64,000 nt of DNA from positions 1,374,001 through 1,438,000 of the forward strand of contig JAPTOF010000019.1 of the NCBI GenBank assembly GCA_028554755.1, given 5' to 3'. Origin of the DNA: Cordia subcordata. Its lineage: Eukaryota > Streptophyta > Magnoliopsida > Boraginales > Cordiaceae. A program made the position numbers and the translations under genes. The notes beneath the pieces were generated by a model. The model saw only the letters and a list, made by a program, of their open reading frames with translations. It was not told the DNA's origin and ran no database searches. Positions 50,968 to 62,851 of this stretch are shown here, in pieces (within the stretch, counting starts at the first letter, position 1; each line of letters opens with the position of its first letter).

Positions 50968-52440
50968 AGCCATTATGCTTTTGGGACTACAGGAAAATAT
51001 GGAAGAGGAATCAATAGTTTTGCTTTATTTTGGAGGTACCCCATTCATGTGATCTAGTATATTTTTCCTTGTCGAAAATATTTAAGATTGTCTTCTTTCT
51101 GAATGTCCAAACATCTACGTTCATTGGGATCCACCATTCAGTTTGTACCAAAAGTTCAATATGAAGATTGACCTTGACTACCAAGTCTTACCATTTTGCC
51201 TTATGCCATCCACTTGCTTGAAATGTTAGATTGCTGCTAAGTGTTAAACTTAGCTTGAAACTATAGTTTGAAGCAGGTTCTAACAGGTCCAACCATATAC
51301 TTGTACATCTCAAGAAATAATTTGAATCCAAAGGGCCAAGCAAACATTGCTGCTGATGGCACATGTAACCTGCTTCACATTATTCTCGAATGCATTGGCA
51401 TGCCAAATATGGTGAGATTGGCCAGGGCCGAGAGAAGATGATTTCATGATACTTTTATTATAAGAATCAGGAGTAGTACAACTAGGCCCAGCTCAATTAT
51501 TGTTCGCAAATGAAGAAGCCAGCTGCTAGCTACTAGCCATAACATCAGTCTCACAGGGGGAAAAGTTGGCTGTAGCTCTTTATTTTCTATTCTTTTTGAC
51601 AGTCATGATCGATTTAAGAATACAATTTCTGGTAGTCAAGTAGTCTTTTAATAAGAAATCTTTCAGAACTTTATTGACTTTTTGGCAACTTGCCGCTTCC
51701 AGTGTCCTGATCTTAGAGATTTCAGAATCAGCATGATGACTAGCTGATCAACAGTGTCTTCTTGGGCGGTGGTGGTGGTAGAATAATTGAAATTACGATG
51801 CTGCCTGTGGGTGACAGAGTGATGAATCATAGAGGATTTTCCTTATTTAGCTTGCGAGTTATTGTGGACTAGAGGCGGCTTGTTGGATAAGCATACCATT
51901 ATTCAGGGAGCTTCTTCAAACAACTGTACTTTGTGGCAGGACCAAAACTTTCATGAATATTTGTTTTAGCAAATGTTGTTTAACTGCTTGGTCGAATCAG
52001 AGAGTAAATTGGTGAACTCCCTTCACATATGTCAACACTTTGCTATTGTGACTAGGAAAAAGCAGTGATCATTTAGAAGCCATACATGTTTTGCTTAATC
52101 CAACTCCAAGTGTGGATATAGGGAGTAAACACCATCAAGCTTCCAGGGTTGTCAAAGTTTGTTTAGGTGACAATCAAATTCTAAGGGTGTATTATAGGAA
52201 CTTCTCTACATCTTCGATCTTTACGCAGAAATTAGAACGTGATTGAATTTCTTACGCTTACACAGAATTTCTGCTGTATTGCTGTATAACCGTGGAACCT
52301 AAACAAACAAAATTGAATTTGTGTAATCATCTCAAAAAATGAAATTACACCTTTCTCTTCTCCCGCTTTAGTAATTAACAAGGAGATCTAAACCCAACGA
52401 GATGGAGAGAGAGAAAGAGAGAGAGGACGGTTCCTTGCCC
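50968..52440. other. Convergent intergenic region
   Basis: Lies between the 3' ends of the helicase-like gene (plus) and FKBP16-3 (minus), so it holds both 3' UTRs. It contains one copy of a 60-base dispersed repeat at 51780-51838. No other gene recognised. Confidence 0.5.
51780..51838. repeat. 60-base dispersed repeat, copy 1
   Basis: AGAATAATTGAAATTACGAT followed by CTGCC and GTGACAGAGTGATGAATCAT is repeated at 61250-61308 with about eight differences in 61 bases. Weaker similarity continues downstream across a small deletion. Confidence 0.75.
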
Positions 52441-55400
52441 TTATTCTTCATCTGTTTCAAGACCTGGTATGTACTCCAGGCTCACATCGAATACGACAGG
52501 ACTATTGGGAGCCACTCTAGGCCTTCCAGGGGCTGATGTTAGACCTTTCGGGAATGCCAACTAGTCGTCAAAAAACAGTAAGAAGTAGAACACAATGTTT
52601 AGCATGTCTATGGAGCCATTATTATTCATTTCAAATACTCCAACGTGAAAATAACCATATTCTAGTATATGATGATACAAGGAACCTTGGAAAGAGAACG
52701 ATTATAGGGAAAGCAGGCAGTTTCCTGACGCTGAAACTCTAACTCAGTGATTTTATGGCCCACTAGAGACCAAGCTTTTAACTATACGAGTCTTGAAAAA
52801 GTAGTGGTTTCAAACGCAAAAAGAAGAGCTGCCGGTGAATTTTTAGTACATACTTCTCTCATGCTTAAGTAGTCATACAATATTGAATAGAAACCCCTGC
52901 TGTTCAGCTCTTCAGTTCCTTTTCATTGTTTTTAGTTATATGATCAATTTCACAAATGTATTGCAGGGAACCAGGATTTGGTGTTTAGATTTTTTACTAT
53001 TACTGTTCTTTTCAAATTTTTTCGCACCAAGGGGGAAAAGATGCATGGCCCGGAGATGGGAGCAGGACTGCTAACACCAAGGAGTTCAGTCAAAGCCTGA
53101 AATTTCATATCTATTGAAGAGCTAAAGAACTTACTGAACCAGGGATGTAGAGTCGGCGTTTCCCTCCAACTTTCATTGTCAGGATCCCTTCATCAAGTCC
53201 TTTAACCACCTATATTAACTTAAATTAGTCGTGTGGATTTAAAAATTATATATATGAATGTTGAAAAGCTATGTTTCCAAAAAAAAGTATATATTGTTTC
53301 AAGTTCATAACTCATTAAGATTTCCAACTTTACTATCTTCTCAACAAGTGATAGTTCATGTTACAGAAAGATAAGGTTGCAATGTGAATTAACTGTTCTA
53401 GTCTGTCAATTGATTTCTAATGTTTGGCTGAACAATCTGAGCAGTGGAATTAGACGGTCAAAGCTGGATTGCTGATTTCCTTGGGAATGCTGATATGAAC
53501 AAATTACAGCTTAACATTGAGGCGATCAGTATCATCATAACTTTTTAGCTGGAGTTGGAGGCATTTGTTCGCTGGTTCTTAAACTGGTGTCATTTGAGTT
53601 CTTAGTGCAGATCATTCCTAGTATTTACTGTGAGGCAAGTAAAAGACTTACCTGACCAGAGCCCACACGAAAAATATAAGGTTGACCCTTCTCCAATGAG
53701 CTGAAAAATGGAATTGCAGAATAATTGAGACCAAGAGGTTAGAAGAAACAGATTTATGCAAGAAACCTACTTAAAGAACTCCCAGTCCAAAAGGAGGAAT
53801 GCAAATTCCCAGGAGGCAGCAATTTGCAGATACCTTATTAAGAGGAAATCAGAAATTCTCAAAGAGACTTCCCGTGCACATTGCATATAAAGAATACCCC
53901 AAATATCAGAAGTAATATATTTCTGTTTCTTCTTTCTCTCCCCGCTTTCCGACTTTCATTACTTCATCAATTAAATGATATATTCTTCTGACGGTTACAA
54001 AAGTTTGGCAGCTAAAAGAGAAGTTCACAGAACACTACCAGATTCAAAATTTTGCTAACAATGCACTGCCCAGAAATAGAGAAAATGCAGCAGCAGATTT
54101 TCACAATAAAATAAATAGTTGTTATTATATTTCTCTTTTCACGCACAAGCAAAGTGTACATTAATGGTTATTACATTTCTCTTTCATCCTGTATGCATCA
54201 CTGTTATGATTAATGTGCTTTCTAGAGCTTTTCTGCAAAACGTAAGGTACATATGTTCCATCACTGCTTTTCATCATGTTTAATTCCTAACATAGTTTCA
54301 TTATTAGTGAATATGGTAACAGAGAAAGCAACAATGTTAGCGAGATAAAAATACCTGTCAAATATTTGTCCAGATGGTACCATGGCAACATAATTTGCAG
54401 CCACCTATAGCAGGAAAACCATATGTATGAGTGATAAGCTATAGTGTTATTCTATCCAGCTAATCAGCTAATAGTGTCAGTTATGGTTTAGTTAGAGTAT
54501 GTTTCCCCTACAGTCAGGTGAGGTCAGCTCTAGATTCTAGAGATTAAGTTGGGAGATTCTCCTGTTAAGATGAGCTTGAGTTAGTTACATTGACAGTTGT
54601 AACTAACTCCCTAACTCAAAGCTTCTAGAAGCATCAAAGATGTAACAACAAATATATGTAATAACACTCTGAAGTTGAATATTAGGTTTCAAAGCTTGAC
54701 AATTAGGTTCCCTTTTTATAGGTGACGAATGTGTTTTTGTATCAGTACCAAATTGGCCTTTGAACACACGACAGGGTAAAAATTTATATACACCTCTATA
54801 GAATTGTGGTCCTAGTGAGACCACAATGATTCCAACCAATTCTGTCCCCTATTAATATAACAAAAGAGGGGGAAATCACTTAAAGGGTGTTTGGCTTTGC
54901 TTATTTGGTGCTTGTAAGCAACTAATAGTAAAAAACATATGAGAGGGTGTTTTTTCGAGGTGCTTATAAGCACACAAAATAAGCAAAGCCAAACACCCTC
55001 TTAGTATCCCTTTACTTCCACTAGTTGATAGACCATGATACAATTATTATGTGCATAACAACTGAAGAGGAAAGCTTTTACACATTTCTCTTTGAATCTA
55101 AAGGCCAGGGTGGATGGCCCAAAAGGATTTATTAGTGGAAAGGTTTCTTGCTCAAATTAGCGGAGCACTTTCTTGTTCTTTTAATATGATAAGACAAGTC
55201 TGCAACATAAGCACGACAATCCTCTCATCTTGCTATGAGGTCAACTGTGGTATGCACATAAATTGTTATATGTAAGAATTCACAAGTCATATCTTAACTG
55301 GCTAAAACTATTAAATAAGTTAGAAACTGGAAGTAACAAGCTAATCTAGTTAAATTAGGAATTAAACGGATGTCGATGTCTAATGTCGGAGGTAATGTTT

Positions 55401-56646
55401 CACTTGAAGACTAAAGGAAAAAGGTCCTGGACATAATTATACACACCTGAAAACCAACAGGAGGACTAGGTCCTGAACCAACCTTGATATCCTTGTACTG
55501 CAAACCTGACTCTGTAGTTACCATAGGTACCTTCATCAAATAACAAACTATGTTAGCATCGGCAGATGCCTGTGGTAAATTTTAAAAATGCCATAAGTAT
55601 ATCTTAAATGGCAGTGAATAGATCAGCCAGGTGCCCAATTGCATGAACTACTCATCGAGCTGAATTGCTTTTCCTAATTAGCCTCAATATATGCCCCTCC
55701 AGATCAGGAACAAGCTTGAAGACAAGTAACTGGGACATCAACAAACATTAAGAAACATGATCTGATGTGCAATCATTTGACATCTAGTTGCTGGCTCTAT
55801 TCTCTTACATGACGAAAATCTGAAATGTAGAAGATACTATAAAGAAAGAAGAAAATAAGCACGAAAACTAATAGAAATCAGGATCAGCCATATAGAAATA
55901 TCATAGCACTAGTTTAGAAGAGAAAGAATTGCCTCCTCTGTAGAGTTCTTAATGGCAGATCAGTCATGCATAATCTAGAATCTTAAGTTAAAGCGTCCTG
56001 CAATCGAGTGAGTATGCATAGAAATTTTTTATTACCTAAGCAAGGCCAATAATCTTTAGCATAGTTAATGCTACTTAGACTACAACAAAAATTTCGGTAT
56101 GCAAGCCATCCTTGCATCCAAAGAAAAAAGGTTGGCATTGGAATCAGATTTCAAAACATTTAGCAGATTTCTCATAGGACAAGCCACATAGTCAATTATT
56201 TGATGAACTTTATATGTCAACCATGTATCAGTCAGTCTCCCATCATCCCGGTGCTCATTTGGGGTGGTTAGAATCTGGCATATCATTTCCCAAAATAGTT
56301 TGTTTTACGGAAGAGGATACGCAATAAAAGATGAAGGAGCCATTTATTCTCACCATACATTTTCAAGCTCTTTCTCACAAGTATCGTCGCAAAGCCTTGG
56401 CTTTTCCTCTGGGGGCAATCCAGCGCTTTGTGCAGGGGTTGAATCCAGCAGCAAGATACTTGAAACACCAACAGATAGCACTATCACATCTCGCCGTTTC
56501 ACGCAGGTGCATTCATCTCTGCCTTTGGTTTTCATAGCCTGTACGCGAATTTCTGAGCTAGAGCAAAGCATGATTGTACTATTGATTCGGCGATTGTTAT
56601 CCAAACTCTTGGCAAATGAACAACCTAACAAACATGAGCTCTTCAT
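52441..56646 (-). CDS. FKBP16-3: FKBP16-3, thylakoid lumen peptidyl-prolyl isomerase
   Basis: Six exons: 56359-56646, 55447-55530, 54355-54404, 53652-53700, 53135-53209, 52441-52560; the phase closes to 221 residues, the normal length. Residues 1-48 are a Ser/Asn-rich chloroplast transit peptide. A twin-arginine lumen signal follows: RR at 51-52, hydrophobic VIVLSVGVSSILLL, and AQSA cleavage near residue 75. Mature protein starts GLPPEEKPRLCDDTC, with a Cys pair (86, 90) that may be redox-active. The FKBP fold runs from PMVTTESGLQYKDIKVG through IFDSSLEKGQPYIFRVG and VVKGLDEGILTMKVGGKRR to DVSLEYIPGL. Plant lumenal FKBPs of this type are often poor isomerases and act in photosystem assembly; that part is family knowledge. 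Intron 2 holds a MITE. Confidence 0.94.
54883..55000. mobile_element. Tourist-like MITE in the FKBP16-3 intron
   Basis: 118 bases with near-perfect long inverted repeats: AAGGGTGTTTGGCTTTGCTT on the left, GAGGGTGTTTGGCTTTGCTT reversed on the right, then ATTTGGTGCTTGTAAGC against ATTTTGTGTGCTTATAAGC. Flanked by TTA on both sides (CTTA if one more base is counted), as for PIF/Harbinger elements. The near-identity of the arms suggests a recent insertion. Confidence 0.85.
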
Positions 56647-57507
56647 CAATATCACAACAGCAAAGATTTAAGTGAAAGTAGAACTAAGAACTTAATATTG
56701 AAATGTAACATCTCCTTCATACTGGTTCTGGTAAAAGATTTGTATTTACTTTACAATGACAAGGTATGTGAACATGTGTTTAAGCATTTTGGACTACTTA
56801 GACTCATTTTGCTAACTAAGTTATAGTTGGACTTGAGTCTTCCATCTCAAGAATCTGCAATCATTTTTATTATCTGAAGCAAACTGTCATCAGGTAACTT
56901 GAAAATCAAAATGAAAAAAAAAAAAAATTGCTTTTATAGCACGAGGAAAATACAAATGAGTGAATAAAATCCAATCACCAAATGGGAAAATGAGATATGA
57001 TGTCGATGCCATTTTAGCTGCACGCTGCTCCTCTCGCAACTTTTCTGGTCGTACTCTTTTTCACAGCTCAAAAAAAAAAAAAAAAAAACCTAAGAAAAGA
57101 TTTCTAGTGAGACGTTTGAACTATGTCATCTCTGCATATGCATGAGGATAAGGATAATATAACACCAAAGGTTCTGGTCTTACGAATTTCGCTTTATTTA
57201 CCATTACACCCTCACTTTTTTGTTAGTTTACCAAAATGCCACCAGTTGATTTTTCTCCCCAATTGATGCTTTGCTGCTTATGCTACGCGCGACCTTCCAG
57301 TAGCTGGTTGAGCTCTCACCTTGCTGGTATGCATATCTATTTTGCTTTTCTTTTTCAACTTTTTTTTTTCTTGATTTTATTTATCTTTGTTTTATCAAAA
57401 TCTTACTTAACTTGTTCTTATTTCTTTTCATTTACAGTGATAGTCTTTGTTATATTTTTCTTTCTGGGAGCAGATTTGAACGTTTCAGAACTGAAAAGCA
57501 AGTAAGG
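56647..57507. promoter_or_regulatory. Shared divergent promoter region, FKBP16-3 and RPB8
   Basis: 861 bases separate the two opposing start codons. On the RPB8 side a leader intron is possible, from GTATGC near 57327 to GCAG near 57472. A-rich runs lie at 56914-56928 and 57070-57088. No clear TATA box was found for either gene. Confidence 0.5.
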
Positions 57508-60500
57508 ATGGTTGAAACTCTATTTGAGGACATATTTCATGTTGACCAACTGGACCCAGATGGAAAAAAGTTTGATAGAGGTATATGCTATTACCATTTC
57601 AATTCGATTGATCCATACATACATACATACATGTATACTTGTTTTCTGCATTAAACCTTGTTGGGCTTTTGAATTAAAAATCATAGTTTTCTATTTATGA
57701 AGAATAACTTTTGTGTTTGGCTTCTTGATACCTGAAGCCCTATTTGTACGCCATTGACACATAATTTAGACGTCTTTAAAATTTTAAGAAGATTTGGAAT
57801 TTTATCATGTCTTTTAGCATGTGGGAAACCCAAATATCATAAATTGAGCTTGATGATGTTATTTGTTATATACATATTATATGTAGCTACACGGATTGAG
57901 GCGAGGAGCGAGCAATTTGACATGCTGCTGCACTTAGATGTGAACTCAGAGATATATCCGATGCATGTTGGAGATAAATTTATGATGGTCTTAGCATCCA
58001 CCTTGAATTTGGATGGAACTCCAGACAGTGGTTACTATACTCCGGTATATTTACTAGAACCCTCTTATCTTTTCCTTTTTCTGATTAAAAAAGGTATAAT
58101 GTTAGATACAATGTTTATTTTCTGCCAGTTTATAGTTAGTTTTGGATAGAGGGAGCCCCCTATTATATTTGTCCATACTTTTTTCTCTGTTGGGTTTTTG
58201 TGTATGTTGTTCTTTTTTTTTTTTTTTTTTTTTTTTAGTTTGTGGGGGGGGGGGGGGGGTATTCTGGCAATGGGTGGACTTTGGATGTTCTGGAGTAGGG
58301 ATAGATATGTTTGCATTATAACCAAATTCAAACTATGTTCCAAGTCGTGGTACGAGATTGGGTGTAGAGTATGAAATTTAAGGGTTACAGGACACAATGG
58401 GTAGATTTCTTCAATATGATGATTGGATTTATGATTTACTATGAGGAGTTATTAGGTTTGTTTTCTAAATATTATGCTGAGTGATGATACTTGCTGATTA
58501 CTAATTATTAAAATCAATTTCTTGCAAAGTTTAGTCTATAATCCAAAATCTAAGATTAATTTACCGTATCTCAAACATTTTGTATCTTATTTCTTAGAAA
58601 AAAGACGAATCAGCGTGTTGCATCATCTCGTGTCACATGTTTGTGAATCAAGTCTGTGTTTCATAGGTATTGATTTTATATGCAGCTGAGAGCTTTAGCT
58701 GAGTTGACTCTTGCGTAACTAATTTTTGGATTTTCTTGTTTCTTCTTCCCTTTTCAATATAATTACACTTCTCTAATGATTCTGGGCTTTGCTGTCCCTG
58801 ATTCTCAATCAAAGTTAGCACTGGATAGAAGTGTTATCTCTAACACAAGTGTCACCATTTTTTAAGTGAACAATAACCATAATCTTCGGAGGGTGTGTTT
58901 TTCCAAATTCTTGCTGATGTCACTATATTAATTGATAATATATATAAGGCATCAGGGGTCACGATCAGGGATTACGAGAGAACTATCTCCTTTGAATTTT
59001 GCAAAGATTTAGCTGCATCTGTTCTGCGGGTAAGCATTGGGTTTTATAGGTCTAAAATCTTATACGGTAATCATTTTGATTTCAGGGTGGACGAAAATCA
59101 CTTGCAGACAAATTTGATTATGTTATGCATGGGAAGCTGTACAGGATATCCGAGGAAACTAAAGGCACCCCTGTGAAAACGTAAGTTTATTAATTATTTT
59201 TATCTATTCTGTACGTCGTTTCAGCTGAAAATATGAGACTACTTGTTGCATATGTAGGCATGCAAATGTTAATATGTACAATAGACTGTCTACTGTTAGT
59301 GTCTACTCAATTCTGTCTAATGCCCCATGACATTTCTGCTTCTAGTGAATATTTGCCTGATCTGGGAAATTTATATAACAGTGTCAGTTAGATGCATGTT
59401 GCAAAATGCTAACCATGTTCATCTCAAGATAGTTATTATCATGATCTATGGGGTACCTTCTCAAAATTAAATAAATAAATAAATAAAATATTATGATCTA
59501 TGGGGAAAGTCCTGTTGGTTGATCTTGTTCCTGCTAAATACAAGAATGGCAGAAACATAATCAGAAAATTAGTTTAAAGGTGTAGTGGAAAAACATAGGA
59601 TTTTCTCGGACATAATATTATGTCCAAATGTTTTGTTTATGCAAATCTGTGATTTCTGGTAAGGAAAATTCTTAAATGCCTACTGCATTGCCCTTGGGTT
59701 ATTAATTTAGGGCTGGCATCAAGGCTCCCAGATTGGGAGTTATAGAAATTCAGAAAGTTGTATTCCCGTAACAATTTCTCTGCCCATAAAATGACTAGCT
59801 TGAAGGGGTCGTAAGTGACCCATAATTTAGCTTTTCCCTGTCTATTATTTTTATCTTGGCTATCATCGTTGTTTCTGCTTGAGTATTCTTTCTGAAAGCC
59901 TATTTGTGGCTTGGTTGTCATGAACTTCTCCTCTGCTAAACTAAAATGACGAGTGCCAAAATATCGGAATGGTTTCTAATGGTCAAATTGAAGAGCTCAA
60001 AAGAAAATAGAGGCATGAATTTTTGCTTCATGTGGAAAAACTCAAAGGGGACGGCTCTTATTTGTTTGTTCCCTGATCCTTATTCCCTGCCACCAAAGAA
60101 AATAGGACAGGAAAAGAAGGAGAAAAATGGTTCCTGGTTTGAAACTCCTTTCTCTCCCTTTCCCCCTCCCCCTCCCCTCTCCTCCCTCACTTACCAGCTC
60201 CACCTTTCCCATCCTTTGTGGATTTCTCTGCATAAGCAGTCTTGCCATCTCAACTCTTTCCCCCTCTCTGGAGATAGCCATCCCTGCATCCCTCCTTTAC
60301 TTCAATTATATCTTGTAACCTTCTTTACCCTTCTCTCTGCCCTTGTTTCTCCTCCTGCTGTCCATAGTCCGCATCTTTATCCATGGGCAAAGAGATGATT
60401 ATATTCCTGGAAACATAAAAGGCATTGCTGCAAAATGAACTGTGACAGTGTAAATTAATTTGCGGAGGTTTTCTGGAGAGGGTAAAGAATCATATTGAAG

Positions 60501-60693
60501 GGAAGAGGTCCCCAAGTAGATTTGTTAAACTCTGTTACTGAATAGCATAACAAAATGAGTTGTTTCCTTCACTTGTTTCAGAGATATCTATGTTTCATTT
60601 GGCGGGCTACTGATGATGCTGCGGGGAGATCCTTCCATAGCTGCTAAATTCGAGCTCGATCAGAGGTTGTTTATTCTTATAAGGAAGGTTTAG
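57508..60693 (+). CDS. NRPB8: RNA polymerase II/IV/V subunit RPB8
   Basis: Four exons: 57508-57580, 57887-58044, 59086-59180, 60582-60693; the phase closes to 145 residues, the usual RPB8 length. Hallmarks in order: [87 protein letters not shown], and the end [18 protein letters not shown]8 is an OB-fold subunit shared by all nuclear polymerases in yeast and animals; plants often have two copies shared by Pol II, IV and V. The ATG follows an in-frame stop in the leader. Intron 2 contains adjacent long T and G runs (58211-58259), which are an assembly risk but outside coding sequence. Confidence 0.95.
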
Positions 60694-61249
60694 TCAAACG
60701 TGTTTCTTTTGTCAGATACGTTCAAGATTGGCATGCTTGTGCAGCTCCTTATTCAACTCAGTCTTGTTTTATCTGCACGCTTTGAGCATCGCATGTTAAA
60801 CTTATTGCTGGGGATGTATCCTATTTGATCGATGTGATTAGTTTCTGCGAGTATATCCTTCTCCAATTAGATTCTACTCTCTCTCTCTTTCAACCGTCAA
60901 CACAACAACAAAATGGATGTGATTAGTTTCTGAGAGCTAGTTTGGTTTTCTATTTTAGAGAGCTAAACTGAATTTTGCTTATTAAAAATCTGCTATAGAG
61001 AAAAAGATAGTGTTTGGTTTTTTATCTCGAAACTTAGTTCGATTCCAAAGTTAACGTAGTTTTGGGGATAAACGGAGCTTGCGGAAAGGAGTTTCAAAAA
61101 ATTTCTTAGACAAAAGTATCCTTATTATTTTACTAATGGTTCTTAAGTTACAATTATAATTAAAAAATAAATTAAATAATAAAATATAATAATTAAAAAA
61201 TAAATAAACTTATAATTTTAAATTTAATTTAAATAAAATAAAAATTAAT

Positions 61250-61308
61250 AGAATAATTGAAATTACGATACTGCCGATTGGTGACGGAGTGATGATTAAT
61301 AGAGGATT
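61250..61308. repeat. 60-base dispersed repeat, copy 2
   Basis: See copy at 51780-51838; shared AGAATAATTGAAATTACGAT start and GTGATGA-type middle, same orientation. Confidence 0.75.
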
Positions 61309-61649
61309 GTGTGTTGTTGTGGGCAAGCGGTAGCTTCCTGCCAATCAATTGCAGTCAAAGCTCAGTCAACCTTCCTACTGCCACCCAACGCTACACACTG
61401 CCCCTCTTCTCTGCTCCCCAACCACCCCCCCCCCCCCGGCAGCGCGTATCCAACACACACAAAAATGCATACCTAAAAACAAATGAAAATCCTTCTCATC
61501 ATTGTATGAGATAAGATTCTATCTCAACATTGATGGTATCACCACTTCTGTTCAGGTTCTGGCTCTTGAAAGGGTGAAAATTTCTCAAGAATGATTCGAG
61601 AACATTTATATCAAGCACGGTCCAAATCATTGGAGAACCCCAAAAAAAA

Positions 61650-61745
61650 AAGCAGCTTATAAACTCCTTGGAAAAAATACTCTTTTATATAATTTTTTAT
61701 TATTTATAACTTATAAGTTCAGATAAGCACTCCCAAACATCCTGT
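61650..61745. mobile_element. Partial MITE, Tourist-like end
   Basis: One end reversed reads TTAACAGGATGTTTGGGAGTG followed by CTTATCTGAACTTATAAG. The interior TTTTTTATTATTTATAACTT matches the element at 1397-1512. The other end contains AGCAGCTTATAAACTCC but is not a clear mirror, so the element looks truncated or diverged. Confidence 0.45.
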
Positions 61746-62419
61746 TAAGTAGCACTCATGAGAATGACATTCTAGTTGGAATTGTATGGTATAACGATTG
61801 CAGAAGCATTCAACACAAAGCACTGAAGCTGAATGAAGTGACAAAGTTATCTTGATTCCCCCACAACTACAAGGGCCACAAAACCGCGACCAGGTGTCCG
61901 GATTCTATCCAAAAATTTGGCCATCGGAGTAGCCACTGACTGCCAATCCAACGCCTCATGACAAAAACCACCCCTCTTGAGTTCCTTGGCATGACATGCA
62001 TGCATTGTCAGTAAAAAAGTCATATATGCAAAAGGATCTACAAACTAGCAGAATCCTACCTGAATCATTTAATATGTAAAATACAAAACATCTATTTGCG
62101 GCGTTGTAACAATATCTTGTGGGAATATTCAACAGTAAAAGTTGAGATCAAATGCGTCCTTGACCCGAATTTCATTCTAATTCCCTGTTTTGAATTAGTA
62201 TCCTCGATTTATTTAGTGTTCAATATAACGACATGCTGCGCACCAAAATTTTCCAATTGATTGTTGGATTTTGCCTATTGAATTTTTCTTATTACAAGAA
62301 GAAAAAAAAATAAAGGGTGAAAAGCAGTGTATCGTGTGGGTATTGGCTTCGAATTTAATAAAGGGGTGGGTTCATTTACTATACCGCGTCCCAACACTTA
62401 ATGTTGGCCTGAATGCTGC

Positions 62420-62851
62420 ATGGCATGTACGGAGACCATGTACTACAACAAAAACAAGGAACACAGAGGCCTTGGGGCGGCATCACCACCCATGATGAGC
62501 CCAAGAATCTCCTTCTCCAATGATTTTGTAAAGTCCAGCAATAACAATAAGAATACCCAATCTCATCAGACTGCTTACAGGGATGCTCCAGTGTCGTCCT
62601 CAGATTTTGAATTCTCTGTCACCAACCATTCCATGATAAGTGCTGATGAGCTCTTCTTCAGGGGAAAATTGTTGGCTGCAGCTTCTAATCAACTTTGCAG
62701 CAAACAAATGCACAAGACTACTACTACTACTACCCTGAGAGATGAGCTGCTAGTTGAAGAAGATGATGATCTCTTTCTGAAGCCTCCAAAAGGTTCCACT
62801 AGGTGGAAGGGGCTTCTTCGTCTCCAAAAGTCTCACAAAAATGTTTACTAG
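62420..62851 (+). CDS. Small plant protein with MAKR-like motif
   Basis: Single exon, 143 residues, start ATG followed by GCATGT. It is hydrophilic, with Ser/Asn-rich (residues 33-50) and Thr-rich low-complexity runs. The recognisable parts are SPRISFSNDFV near the N-terminus, FEFSVTNHSMISADELFFRG in the middle (similar to the FEF-ADELF-GKLLP motif of membrane-associated kinase regulator proteins), an acidic EEDDD run, and a basic end STRWKGLLRLQKS. The basic tail could bind membranes or a kinase, but that is inference. It lacks a signal peptide and transmembrane segment. Relatives exist in plants with no established function. Confidence 0.72.
   Translation: MACTETMYYNKNKEHRGLGAASPPMMSPRISFSNDFVKSSNNNKNTQSHQTAYRDAPVSSSDFEFSVTNHSMISADELFFRGKLLAAASNQLCSKQMHKTTTTTTLRDELLVEEDDDLFLKPPKGSTRWKGLLRLQKSHKNVY

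Larger units (their letters stand above)
60694..62419. other. Intergenic region, RPB8 to the small MAKR-like gene
   Basis: RPB8 3' UTR first, then AT-rich DNA near 61140-61250, the second copy of a 60-base repeat (61250-61308), a C run near 61426-61437 and a partial MITE. No further gene supported. Confidence 0.5.

Noticed and set aside
54476..54850. Solo LTR in the FKBP16-3 intron
   Set aside because: It begins TGTCAGTTATGG and has LTR-like wording, but no clear CA end or five-base target duplication was found.
58211..58259. T-run next to G-run as a structural element
   Set aside because: Intronic homopolymers, more likely slippage or an assembly artefact than a functional G-quadruplex.
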